From positions 124,001 through 188,000 of the forward strand of contig JAQSYP010000002.1 of NCBI GenBank assembly GCA_029256085.1: 64,000 bases of DNA, given 5' to 3'. Made by a program: the position numbers and the translations under genes. Positions 17,097-24,525 of the stretch are shown here, piece after piece. The stretch comes from Caryophanales bacterium (GTDB taxonomy: Bacteria > Bacillota > Bacilli > CAJFEE01). The notes beneath the pieces were generated by a model that saw only the letters and a program-made list of their open reading frames with translations, had not been told where the DNA came from and did not search any database. How positions within the stretch are numbered: position 1 is the stretch's first letter; the number at the start of each line of letters is the position of its first letter.

Positions 17097-17309
17097 CTAC
17101 CTTCTAATCTTAATAGTAAAGCTGCCGTCTTCATTCTCTGAAGTTTCATGCTTGCAGCCTTCCATTTCTAAATGTTCATATAAGAACATTGGTTTTCTAT
17201 CATTAATAATTGTCAACACTTCGTTTTCCTTTAAAGTTTCTAACGCCTCCATAACTCTCATCATCGGCTGAGGTGGTTCTAGCCCTCTATTGTCTAAAAT
17301 CAAGCTCAC
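17097..17309 (-). CDS. DUF2249 protein (TusA-like fold)
   Basis: A 70-residue DUF2249 protein with DNRGLEPPQPMMRVMEAL near the N-terminus, then NDRKPMFLYEHLEMEGC. The layout recalls TusA, but the catalytic Cys-Pro of TusA is replaced by Pro-Pro. DUF2249 domains also occur fused to hemerythrin-type iron proteins, which suggests redox or Fe-S work. The start is a GTG at 17309 with GGGAGG before it, overlapping the upstream DUF2249 gene by 4 bases. The downstream membrane protein starts 5 bases after it, so the set is a tight operon. Confidence 0.82.
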   Translation of the reverse strand: MSLILDNRGLEPPQPMMRVMEALETLKENEVLTIINDRKPMFLYEHLEMEGCKHETSENEDGSFTIKIRR

Positions 17310-17551
17310 ATGAAATCCTCCCTTTTAGTAAAAGTAACTTTATACTTCTTCTTATCAAGTTGTTCCATTTTATGTTTATAGCCTTTAGCCTTCATAATTC
17401 CAATCAAAGGTAATGGCTTCAAGGGTGCAATGAGAACAAAATAGTCATTGTCCTTCACATTCAAAACTGCATCCATAATTTTTTGGAACGGATCTAGCTT
17501 ATTTGCTAAATCTTGAGTAACATCTAATTCAAAAATTCTCGGTTGGTCCAT
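17306..17551 (-). CDS. DUF2249 protein, second copy, first gene of the leftward operon
   Basis: A DUF2249-type protein of about 81 residues with ELDVTQDL, DPFQKIMDAVL and APLKPLPLIGIMKAKGYKH. It is distantly similar to its downstream neighbour. I choose the ATG at 17551, which has GGGGG about 8 bases upstream. The ATG at 17564-17566 would add five residues and has no ribosome site. Its promoter region holds a Fur-type box at 17588-17602 and an FNR-type box at 17614-17629. Confidence 0.78.
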   Translation of the reverse strand: MDQPRIFELDVTQDLANKLDPFQKIMDAVLNVKDNDYFVLIAPLKPLPLIGIMKAKGYKHKMEQLDKKKYKVTFTKREDFM

Positions 17552-17587
17552 AGGAAATACCCCCATCTTGTTTATATTCTATCTCAA

Positions 17588-17602
17588 TGATAATCATTAT
17601 CA
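17588..17602. promoter_or_regulatory. Perfect Fur-type 7-1-7 box
   Basis: TGATAATCATTATCA is a perfect 7-1-7 inverted repeat and equals the B. subtilis Fur consensus TGATAATNATTATCA. It overlaps TATCAT (minus strand, 17592-17587), a possible -10 element of the leftward operon, so repression by iron-loaded Fur is plausible. Confidence 0.72.
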
Positions 17603-17613
17603 AACATATGTGA

Positions 17614-17629
17614 TGTGATGTTTATCACA
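17614..17629. promoter_or_regulatory. FNR-type box 1
   Basis: TGTGATGTTTATCACA fits the Bacillus FNR pattern TGTGA-N6-TCACA without mismatch. Its centre is about 41 bases from a predicted leftward start near 17580, the usual activating position. Confidence 0.72.
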
Positions 17630-17663
17630 AGTAAATTATTCCTAGTTATATTGTTTATTAAAA

Positions 17664-17679
17664 AGTGATTAATATCACA
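17664..17679. promoter_or_regulatory. FNR-type box 2
   Basis: AGTGATTAATATCACA has one mismatch to TGTGA-N6-TCACA. If TAATAT (17701-17706) is the -10 element and transcription starts near 17713, the box is centred at -41.5, the class II activator position for the rightward radical SAM gene. Confidence 0.62.
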
Positions 17680-17737
17680 AATAAAATGATTTTTTTTTTG
17701 TAATATATGATTATCTAATTAGATAGGAGGGCTCTTA

Positions 17738-18871
17738 ATGTTAGAAAGAGACTTTAATGAAAACCCCTTTATTGTTATTTGGGAACTAACAAGAGCTTGT
17801 CAGTTAAACTGTCTTCACTGTCGAGCAGAAGCACAGTATAAAAGAGATCCCCGCGAATTAAATTTTGAAGAAGCAAAAAATTTAATTGACCAAATATATA
17901 GTTTAGATAATCCTATGTTAGTGTTTACCGGTGGTGACCCTTTAATGAGGGATGATGTGTATGATATAGCGAAATACGCTATTGATAAAGGTGTCCGTGT
18001 TTCAATGACACCGAGTGCTACTCCAAACGTAACAAAAGAAGCAATTCGAAAAGCTAAAGAAGTAGGTTTATCGAGATGGGCATTTAGCTTAGATGGACCA
18101 ACTGCAGAAATTCATGATCATTTTCGTGGTACAAGTGGTTCATTTGATTTAACGATGAATGCAATTAAATATTTGCACGAATTAGAGATCCCTATTCAAA
18201 TCAATACTGTTATTTCTAGATACAACATTGATCATCTCGATGAAATGGCAAGGCTAGTTGAAGAGCTTGATTGTGTTTTATGGAGTGTGTTCTTCCTAGT
18301 ACCAACAGGTCGTGGTAAAGAATCTGATATGATTTCCCCGGTACAACATGAAAAGGTATTTCAATGGCTTTACGACTTGAGTAAACGTGTGCCTTTCGAC
18401 ATTAAAACAACTGCTGGACAACATTATCGTCGTGTTGTAATAAATCAAAAAATTAGAGACAACAAGGATAGCGATAAAGAGATCCGTTATAGAGATGCTT
18501 TAAACAAAGGTAAAACTGGCCAATTTGATGGTTTGGGACGTGCACCTAGTGGTGTAAACGATGGCAATGGCTTCGTATTTATTTCGCACATAGGTGATGT
18601 GTACCCTAGTGGTCTATTACCTATAAAGTGTGGAAATGTCAGGGAACAATCTTTAGGTGATATATATCGTAATTCACCAGTATTTAAATCATTAAGAAGC
18701 CCTGATGAATATAAAGGTAAATGCGGTGTTTGCGAGTATAGATTTGTTTGTGGAGGATCACGCTCACGTGCTTTTGCAGTAACTGGGGATTATCTAGAAA
18801 GTGAACCATTCTGTGTTTATATACCTCAGGCACTAAGAGATGCGAAAAAAGAAGCAAATACACAGCAATGA
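17738..18871 (+). CDS. Radical SAM/SPASM protein (AhbD/NirJ-like)
   Basis: A 377-residue radical SAM enzyme. The SAM cluster motif is C21-x3-C25-x2-C28 in LTRACQLNCLHC, followed by VFTGGDPLM. The C-terminal SPASM-type region has C329, C332, C338 and C359 (CGVCEYRFVCGG), fit for one or more auxiliary clusters. Relatives include the heme-synthesis enzymes AhbC/AhbD and NirJ and peptide-modifying enzymes; no precursor peptide gene is visible nearby. GGAGG precedes the ATG. It is divergent from the DUF2249/oxidase-like operon and shares its FNR-type control region. The substrate is unknown. Confidence 0.8.
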   Translation: MLERDFNENPFIVIWELTRACQLNCLHCRAEAQYKRDPRELNFEEAKNLIDQIYSLDNPMLVFTGGDPLMRDDVYDIAKYAIDKGVRVSMTPSATPNVTKEAIRKAKEVGLSRWAFSLDGPTAEIHDHFRGTSGSFDLTMNAIKYLHELEIPIQINTVISRYNIDHLDEMARLVEELDCVLWSVFFLVPTGRGKESDMISPVQHEKVFQWLYDLSKRVPFDIKTTAGQHYRRVVINQKIRDNKDSDKEIRYRDALNKGKTGQFDGLGRAPSGVNDGNGFVFISHIGDVYPSGLLPIKCGNVREQSLGDIYRNSPVFKSLRSPDEYKGKCGVCEYRFVCGGSRSRAFAVTGDYLESEPFCVYIPQALRDAKKEANTQQ

Positions 18872-18873
18872 GT

Positions 18874-18912
18874 AAAAGCGTTCTATAAGGCATTCTTGTA
18901 GAACGCTTTTTT
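18874..18912 (+). terminator. Terminator of the radical SAM gene
   Basis: AAAAGCGTTCTA (18874-18885) pairs perfectly with TAGAACGCTTTT (18899-18910), followed by TT. Confidence 0.88.
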
Positions 18913-19051
18913 ATGATTCTACATAATTTTTTCAAAAAATGTTCATTATTACTTTGCAACATTGTCACGTTATTTAATATTCATAATAAATTAATATTAG
19001 AAATATAAATATAACAAATAAGTGACAACATAGAAAAAGGGGATGATTTTA

Positions 19052-19312
19052 ATGTCATCATTAGTAACACATTTAAAAGATAATGAGTATTTTACACTCT
19101 CTAATATTTTAATTTCGTTAATTGGTTGGCTTTCATTCTGGGTTTCTCTAATTTTTATTCCATTGTTTTTCGGAGTTATTAGCTTATTAGCAGGATACTT
19201 AACAATTTATAAAGGTAAAGTATTTTATGGTGCATTAATGATGCTAATGGCTATGTTTGGTACAGTTGTCGGCCTCGTGTACTCAGTAGTAGTTGTAGGA
19301 ACTTGGATTTAA
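19052..19312 (+). CDS. Small membrane protein, unknown
   Basis: An 86-residue protein with a short polar N-terminus and about three hydrophobic helices that contain many Gly residues (GVISLLAGYLTIYKGKVFYGALMM). I do not recognise the family. The ATG at 19052 has AAGGGG nine bases upstream; the ATG at 19043 is too close to that site. A family II repeat begins at its stop codon. It is monocistronic between the radical SAM gene and convergent lplJ. Confidence 0.6.
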   Translation: MSSLVTHLKDNEYFTLSNILISLIGWLSFWVSLIFIPLFFGVISLLAGYLTIYKGKVFYGALMMLMAMFGTVVGLVYSVVVVGTWI

Positions 19313-19424
19313 TAAAGTAAACTCGGCGATTGCCGAGCCTTTAGAGCGACGGCAGAGCCGTAGTTGAACTTATGCGTTAGGAAAGTATGAACTAGTCAAA
19401 AGTTTATACTTTTTCTATTAGCTA
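19313..19424 (+). repeat. Family II repeat, full copy
   Basis: Starts with ACTCGGCGATTGCCGAG. It continues with GCGACGGCAGAGCCGTAGTTG and TTAGGAAAGTATGAACT, then AAGTTTATACTTTTTCTATTAGCT, which folds back on the preceding strand. It abuts the stop codon of the small membrane gene. Confidence 0.88.
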
Positions 19425-19468
19425 AAAAAAGAAGAAGCTCCGAAAGTAAATATGGAGCTTCTTTTTTT
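19424..19468. terminator. Bidirectional terminator between the small membrane gene and lplJ
   Basis: GAAGCTCC (19434-19441) pairs with GGAGCTTC (19454-19461), with A and T tracts on both sides. Confidence 0.82.
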
Positions 19469-19469
19469 A

Positions 19470-20453
19470 TTACTTGAATAAATTAATAAATTCTTCGTTT
19501 GAAATATTTCCAAAGTATTTGGATAAGTCAAAACTGTCCAAGACACTTGATGCTTCGTCAAACTTAACTCCAATTAGGGCATTTTCTATCTCGAAAACAT
19601 CTTGAAAGCCAAAGAAGTCCCCAAAAATTTTGGCATTAGTGATTATTCCTTTTTCTACATGTAACCTTATATCTACACCACCAGCTGGAAATCTATGATT
19701 AATTTGAACATTAGATTTTGGAGATTTTCCATAATTCCAATCCCAATTGCCATACCTGTCTTCAGCTAATTTCCGAACATTATTCCAGTCATTTTCACTT
19801 AATTCATGTGTTTGAATTGCGTCAAATTCTGTAAAGATACTATCAATTAAATAAGATCTAAACTCTTCAATAGTCATTTCATTCCTAATAAATTCACTTA
19901 TATTAGCAACGCGACTTCTTATAGATTTGATTCCTTTTGATTGTATTTTATCTAATTTTACATTTAGAGCTTGCACCACATTATCCATATCAGTTTTAAA
20001 AAGAAGTGTTCCGTGACTAAACATTCTTCCGTTTGTAGAAAATTGTGCGTTTCCAGAAATTTTTCTACCATCGACTAAAATATCATTTCTCCCACTCAAC
20101 TCTGCATTAACCCCAAGTTTGTGTAACGCCTCGATCACTGGTAAAGTAAACTTCTTGAAATTATTAAAACTATTACCATCATCTTTTGTAATAAAGCTAA
20201 AATTTAAATTTCCAAGATCGTGATAAACCGCTCCCCCACCTGATAGTCTGCGAACTACATGCACTTTGTTTTCTTCTATATATTCATTATTAATTTCTTC
20301 AATCGTATTTTGATTTTTACCAATAATTACTGAAGGTTCATTAATATAAAATAATAAATATGTTTCTTCTGGATCTAAGTTTCTTAGTATATGTTCTTCT
20401 AAAGCCAAGTTCAAGGTAGGATCAGTAATGCCTTGATTGTCGATAAATTTCAT
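19470..20453 (-). CDS. lplJ: Lipoate-protein ligase LplJ
   Basis: A 327-residue lipoate-protein ligase that attaches free lipoate to 2-oxoacid dehydrogenase E2 subunits and GcvH. Family motifs are clear: IGKNQNTIEEIN, VVRRLSGGGAVYHDLGNLNFSF, LSGRNDILVDGRKISGNAQ and SHGTLLF. The start is the ATG at 20453 with GAGGT seven bases upstream, giving MKFIDNQG as in B. subtilis. An in-frame upstream extension to 20507 has no support. About 90 bases upstream begins a phased repeat array. Confidence 0.93.
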   Translation of the reverse strand: MKFIDNQGITDPTLNLALEEHILRNLDPEETYLLFYINEPSVIIGKNQNTIEEINNEYIEENKVHVVRRLSGGGAVYHDLGNLNFSFITKDDGNSFNNFKKFTLPVIEALHKLGVNAELSGRNDILVDGRKISGNAQFSTNGRMFSHGTLLFKTDMDNVVQALNVKLDKIQSKGIKSIRSRVANISEFIRNEMTIEEFRSYLIDSIFTEFDAIQTHELSENDWNNVRKLAEDRYGNWDWNYGKSPKSNVQINHRFPAGGVDIRLHVEKGIITNAKIFGDFFGFQDVFEIENALIGVKFDEASSVLDSFDLSKYFGNISNEEFINLFK

Positions 20454-20538
20454 GGAAATGACCTCACAGTATTTTAGATTCTGTAAATAGTTTAAATTAT
20501 TTGACATTTTTAAACAAATATTTTTAAAATTAAATTTT

Positions 20539-20660
20539 GCCTTTGGATTAAAAAAAATATTTTTGGATTAAATATTTAAATAATTGGATTAAAAAATAAA
20601 TTTTCGGATTAAAAGTTTTGATTTTCGGATCAAAAAACTAGATTTTGGATTGATTAAGAA
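20539..20660. repeat. Six-unit GGATTAAA array with about 20.5-bp period
   Basis: GGAT occurs at 20545, 20565, 20586, 20606, 20627 and 20647, so the intervals are 20, 21, 20, 21 and 20. Each unit has the form TTTT(C)GGATTAAAA or close. The spacing equals two turns of B-DNA, so all copies lie on one face. No open frame is present. It could be a regulator array, a bend or an old tandem repeat. Confidence 0.8.
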
Positions 20661-20731
20661 AATTCGGTGATTGCCGAGCCCTTAAAAGCGATGGCAGGCC
20701 GTAGTTGCACTTATACTTTCCTTATAGCAAA
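20654..20731 (+). repeat. Family II repeat, internally deleted copy
   Basis: AAAATTCGGTGATTGCCGAG is followed by a diverged AAGCGATGGCAGGCCGTAGTTGCACTTA, then directly by TACTTTCCTTATAGC. The stem-loop's left arm is missing. It lies just after the stop of hemY. Confidence 0.75.
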
Positions 20732-20746
20732 CAAAAAAGCTAAACC

Positions 20747-22195
20747 TTAACGGCTAGCTTCTTGTAATTCTTTGTTATTAACTTGTAATCCATCAATTAC
20801 TTTCGCAACAGTTGCTACTGCTTGATCAATACAGTCAGGTACACCAATTCCGTTGAAGGAACCTCCTGCTAAGTAAATACCAGGCATTTTTGTAGCTAAG
20901 GCTGAGTTAGCTTTATTCATTCTATCTACGTGACCAACAATATATTGTGGCATTGCATCTTTCCATCTATTAACATAAGTAAATTCTGGTTTAGAAGTAA
21001 TATTCATTGTTTTGCTTAAATCGTCTAAACATACTTTGATAATTTCATCATCTGTTTGTTCAACAATAGCTTCATGTCCAGGTTTGCCAACATAGCATCG
21101 TAAAAGTGCGTATCCTTCAGGGGTAGAATGCTCCCATTTTTTATGTGTCCAAGTACAAGCAGTAATTGTATAGTCACTATTGCGGGATACTACAAAACCT
21201 GTACCGTCTATATCCTTTTCAATCGCACTAAGTGGGAATGCCATTGATACATTTGCAACAGACGTTGATGGCATATCATTGAAAAATTGCACTTCCTCAA
21301 TATCTGGTAAAAGATGAGGAACACTTTGATGCTGAGTACTAATGATGACACTATCTGCAATAATTATTTCATCGTTATTTAATGTCAATTCATACTGTTC
21401 GCCTTTTTTGACAATTTTCTCAACCTTAACACTTTTCTTAACGGTGTTTGGCTCAAGTTTTTCTTCAATTGCATGAACAAGAGATTGAAGACCAGTTCCT
21501 ACAGAAATGAAAATTCCTTTCTTAGAACCTTCCTTAGGAGTTTGAGTCTTAGGTTTCGGCGGAGTAACTGTTCTTAGCCCTAATACAAGGCTGCGATGCT
21601 CTCTCTCAATTTTGTCAAACATTGGGAATGTAGCAAGTAAGCTCATTTTATCAATGTCACCAGCGTAAATTCCAGATAAAAGTGGCTCAATTAAGTTTTC
21701 AACAACCTCATTACCAAATCTTCTTCTGAAGAAATGTCCAAGAGATTGGTCGCCTTCAATACCTGATCTCGGTAAAACAAAGTCTAATGATGCTCGTACT
21801 TTTCCGATAGGAGAAAATAACCCCGATAATATAAATGGAGTCACTTGAGTCGGTATTCCCATAAATGATCCTTCAGGCATTCTATGTAACTTTCCACGCA
21901 CTTGAACATAGGATTTTCCAGCACTATTATGTACTATTTGGTCTCCAAGTCCAACTTCACGGATTAATTTTGTCGCACTTACTTTTCTTGCTAAGAAACT
22001 ATCTGGGCCTTTTTCAATTATAAAGCCATCTTTAGATATAGTCTGTATTTTGCCCCCAAGTCTACTAGAAGCTTCAATTAAAATTGTTTCAATAGGTAAG
22101 TTTTTTTCTTTAGCTTCCTTCTGCAAGTAATATGCAGCAGACAGACCTGTAATTCCCCCACCTATAACGACAACTCGCTTTTGGTTATTTTTCAT
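20747..22195 (-). CDS. hemY: Coproporphyrinogen III / protoporphyrinogen oxidase HemY (CgoX)
   Basis: A 482-residue FAD enzyme of heme synthesis. In Gram-positives it oxidises coproporphyrinogen III to coproporphyrin III. The dinucleotide-binding VVIGGGITGLSAAYYL is at about 9-25. EASSRLGGKIQT and GFIIEKGPDSFLARK follow, and the C-terminal FAD box is LAGGSFNGIGVPDCI. It is last in the hemE-hemH-hemY operon, 33 bases after hemH. Confidence 0.95.
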   Translation of the reverse strand: MKNNQKRVVVIGGGITGLSAAYYLQKEAKEKNLPIETILIEASSRLGGKIQTISKDGFIIEKGPDSFLARKVSATKLIREVGLGDQIVHNSAGKSYVQVRGKLHRMPEGSFMGIPTQVTPFILSGLFSPIGKVRASLDFVLPRSGIEGDQSLGHFFRRRFGNEVVENLIEPLLSGIYAGDIDKMSLLATFPMFDKIEREHRSLVLGLRTVTPPKPKTQTPKEGSKKGIFISVGTGLQSLVHAIEEKLEPNTVKKSVKVEKIVKKGEQYELTLNNDEIIIADSVIISTQHQSVPHLLPDIEEVQFFNDMPSTSVANVSMAFPLSAIEKDIDGTGFVVSRNSDYTITACTWTHKKWEHSTPEGYALLRCYVGKPGHEAIVEQTDDEIIKVCLDDLSKTMNITSKPEFTYVNRWKDAMPQYIVGHVDRMNKANSALATKMPGIYLAGGSFNGIGVPDCIDQAVATVAKVIDGLQVNNKELQEASR

Positions 22196-22228
22196 ATCAA
22201 TATCCCCTTACTTGACAATAATTTCATC

Positions 22229-23173
22229 CTAAATCTTTACATTCACAGTATTTTTTGTATCTTCCACAATTGTGGTCAATAAATTAATAAATTCATCAGA
22301 TGAGTTTGGCATTTGTGGTCTATAATAAGATGCTCCAAGAGAATCTGTAACATGTTTACATTCAATGTCATTATCATATAAAACCTCTAAATGTTCAGCA
22401 ACAAATCCCGCTGGTACATAGATGAAAGCTTTATACTTATGCTCATCGTATAGTTCCCTTGTTAAATCTTGTACATCTGGCCCTAGCCATTTATCTGAAG
22501 TTTTTCCAGCACTTTGCCACCCAACAACAACTTCGCTTTTATTAATTGCATCGGAAATTAGTTTGGCCGTATGCTCTAACTGCTTAGGATATGGATCGTC
22601 AATTACTGCACGCTCTGGTAAACTATGTGCTGAAATTATTACAACACTATTATCGTGTTGATCTTTAGGCATCTTTCTAAGAATATCGCTTATTTGTTCT
22701 GCCCAAAAATTTATATACTGAGGATGATGATACCAAAAATCTACAAAATGAAGTTTCGGTCCGTTAATTGTTTCGGTAGCTTTAATAGCTCTTCCTTGAT
22801 AAGATTCATAACTGTATTTAGAATAATGAGGTGCTAAAATTACTCCAATCGCTTCCTCAATTCCATCATTCTTCATTTCTTGGACTGTATCTTCAATAAA
22901 TGGTTCAATATGCTTCAATCCAATATAAGCTTTATATTCGATTTCATCTTGAGATTTATTTAAATTAGCTTCAAGCTTTGCAACAACATCCTGTGTTATA
23001 TGAGAAAGGGGAGAGATCCCACCGATAGCTTCATATCGCTCTTTCAAGTCTTGTAGAAGCTCAGGTGATGGCTTTCTACCTCTTCTAATATGAGTATAGT
23101 ATTTTTCTAAGTCATCTTCAGAATAAGGCGAACCATATGCCATTACTAGCAAGCCTAACACCTTTTTACCCAT
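22229..23173 (-). CDS. hemH: Coproporphyrin/protoporphyrin ferrochelatase HemH (CpfC)
   Basis: A 314-residue ferrochelatase that inserts iron into coproporphyrin III in Gram-positives. It starts KKVLGLLVMAYGSPYSEDDLEKYYTHIRRG. The catalytic His lies in ISAHSLPERAV near residue 182, and the acidic metal-guiding residues lie near SLGASYYRP. It is the middle gene of hemEHY, 21 bases downstream of hemE. GGGGGA precedes the ATG. Confidence 0.95.
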   Translation of the reverse strand: MGKKVLGLLVMAYGSPYSEDDLEKYYTHIRRGRKPSPELLQDLKERYEAIGGISPLSHITQDVVAKLEANLNKSQDEIEYKAYIGLKHIEPFIEDTVQEMKNDGIEEAIGVILAPHYSKYSYESYQGRAIKATETINGPKLHFVDFWYHHPQYINFWAEQISDILRKMPKDQHDNSVVIISAHSLPERAVIDDPYPKQLEHTAKLISDAINKSEVVVGWQSAGKTSDKWLGPDVQDLTRELYDEHKYKAFIYVPAGFVAEHLEVLYDNDIECKHVTDSLGASYYRPQMPNSSDEFINLLTTIVEDTKNTVNVKI

Positions 23174-23194
23174 GGAAAATCCCCCTATAATTAA

Positions 23195-24238
23195 TTACTT
23201 CTTTGATGCTGAGTATTCGTGAACGAATGTAGTTAATCTCTTTAATGTTTCAGGGTTAACTTGTGGGAATACTCCGTGACCTAAGTTAAATACATAACCT
23301 GGTTGTTCCATTCCAGCATCAATAATCTCTCTTGCACGCTCTTCAATAACATCCCAAGTTGAGATTAATAGTGAAGGGTCTAAGTTACCTTGTAATGATT
23401 TTGTAATACCCATTGCACGTGCTTCTCTAATTGGTAATCTCCAATCAAGTCCAACAACATCTAATGGTAAGTCAGCCCATTCTTTAGCAAGATGGCTAGC
23501 ACCAACACCGAACATGATTAATGGAACATTTTCTTCTCTTAATGCTGAGAATATTTTCTCCATCGTTGGCTTAATGAAATAACGGTAATCTGCAACATTA
23601 AGTGCTCCAACCCAAGAATCAAAAATTTGTACTGCCTTTGCTCCAGCTTTAATTTGAGCTTTAACATAGATAATTGTAGTTTCTGCTAATTTATCCATAA
23701 GTGCAAACCAAGCCTTTTGCTCAGCGTACATAAATGATTTAGTCTTGTTATAATTTCTAGAAGGTCCACCCTCAATCATGTAACTTGCAAGCGTAAATGG
23801 TGCACCAGCAAATCCGATTAGAGGTACTTCTAACATTTCAGTTGTTAATAACTTAATTGTATCAAGAACATAAGGTACATCAGCTTCTGGATTGATTTCA
23901 CCAAGTTTTTCAACATCTGCAAGTGAACGGATCGGATTGTCGATAACCGGGCCAATTCCAGATTTAATGTCAACTTGAACTCCAATTGATGGTAGAGGAG
24001 TCATAATATCCTTATATAGGATAGCTGCATCTACACCGTACTGTTTAACTGGAAGCTCAGTTACATATGCACATAGTTCTGGTTGATGAGTGATTTCAAA
24101 AAGTGAATATTTTTCTTTAATTGCTCTGTATTCCGGCTGCGAACGACCTGCCTGACGCATATACCAAACTGGTACATGATCTGTTTTTTCACCAAGGCAT
24201 GCCTTTAAAAATGTGTCATTAAATGTTTTAACTGCCAT
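23195..24238 (-). CDS. hemE: Uroporphyrinogen decarboxylase HemE
   Basis: A 347-residue enzyme that converts uroporphyrinogen III to coproporphyrinogen III. Motifs are [16 protein letters not shown] near the N-terminus, [31 protein letters not shown] and [10 protein letters not shown] choose the ATG at 24238 with AAGGGTGA before it; a GTG nine bases upstream lies within that site. It is the first gene of hemEHY. A PerR/Fur-like 7-1-7 sequence lies about 35-45 bases upstream. Confidence 0.95.
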   Translation of the reverse strand: MAVKTFNDTFLKACLGEKTDHVPVWYMRQAGRSQPEYRAIKEKYSLFEITHQPELCAYVTELPVKQYGVDAAILYKDIMTPLPSIGVQVDIKSGIGPVIDNPIRSLADVEKLGEINPEADVPYVLDTIKLLTTEMLEVPLIGFAGAPFTLASYMIEGGPSRNYNKTKSFMYAEQKAWFALMDKLAETTIIYVKAQIKAGAKAVQIFDSWVGALNVADYRYFIKPTMEKIFSALREENVPLIMFGVGASHLAKEWADLPLDVVGLDWRLPIREARAMGITKSLQGNLDPSLLISTWDVIEERAREIIDAGMEQPGYVFNLGHGVFPQVNPETLKRLTTFVHEYSASKK

Positions 24239-24270
24239 TCTCTTCACCCTTTAAAAAATTATTGTTAATT

Positions 24271-24285
24271 TTATTATGATAATTA
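24271..24285. promoter_or_regulatory. Imperfect PerR/Fur-like 7-1-7 box upstream of hemE
   Basis: TTATTATGATAATTA matches 12 of 14 positions of the PerR consensus TTATAATNATTATAA. It lies just after a possible promoter (minus strand TTGTAA, 17 bases, TACTAA). The region is A+T-rich, so this is tentative. Confidence 0.35.
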
Positions 24286-24436
24286 GTATGTCCTATTATC
24301 CCTTTTTACAATATACATAGTAGAATAACACTATGTATATATTAATTAGACATTGTTCAAAAAATTGACGATTATTTGTGAAAACATTCGATCAAATTAC
24401 TTATCCAAAAAGCTAGAATTAAGATTTTAAAAAACA

Positions 24437-24463
24437 AAAAACCCTCTAATGTAGAAGGTTTTT
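24437..24463 (-). terminator. Terminator of ecsAB
   Basis: On the minus strand AAAACCTTCTA pairs with TAGAGGGTTTT apart from one mismatch, followed by a T run. It lies 60 bases after the ecsB stop. Confidence 0.75.
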
Positions 24464-24525
24464 AGAAATATTTGGAAAAATCATCATTTTTTCCTATAAA
24501 ACGTATAGGAATCATTATCTTGTTG

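Noticed and set aside
17738-18871. Radical SAM/SPASM gene as a peptide (RiPP) maturase
   Set aside because: No small precursor gene with a core peptide was found on either side; neighbours point to heme or Fe-S chemistry instead.
20545-20653. CRISPR array
   Set aside because: Units are about 8-13 bp with about 20-bp period, diverged, with no real spacers and no cas genes.
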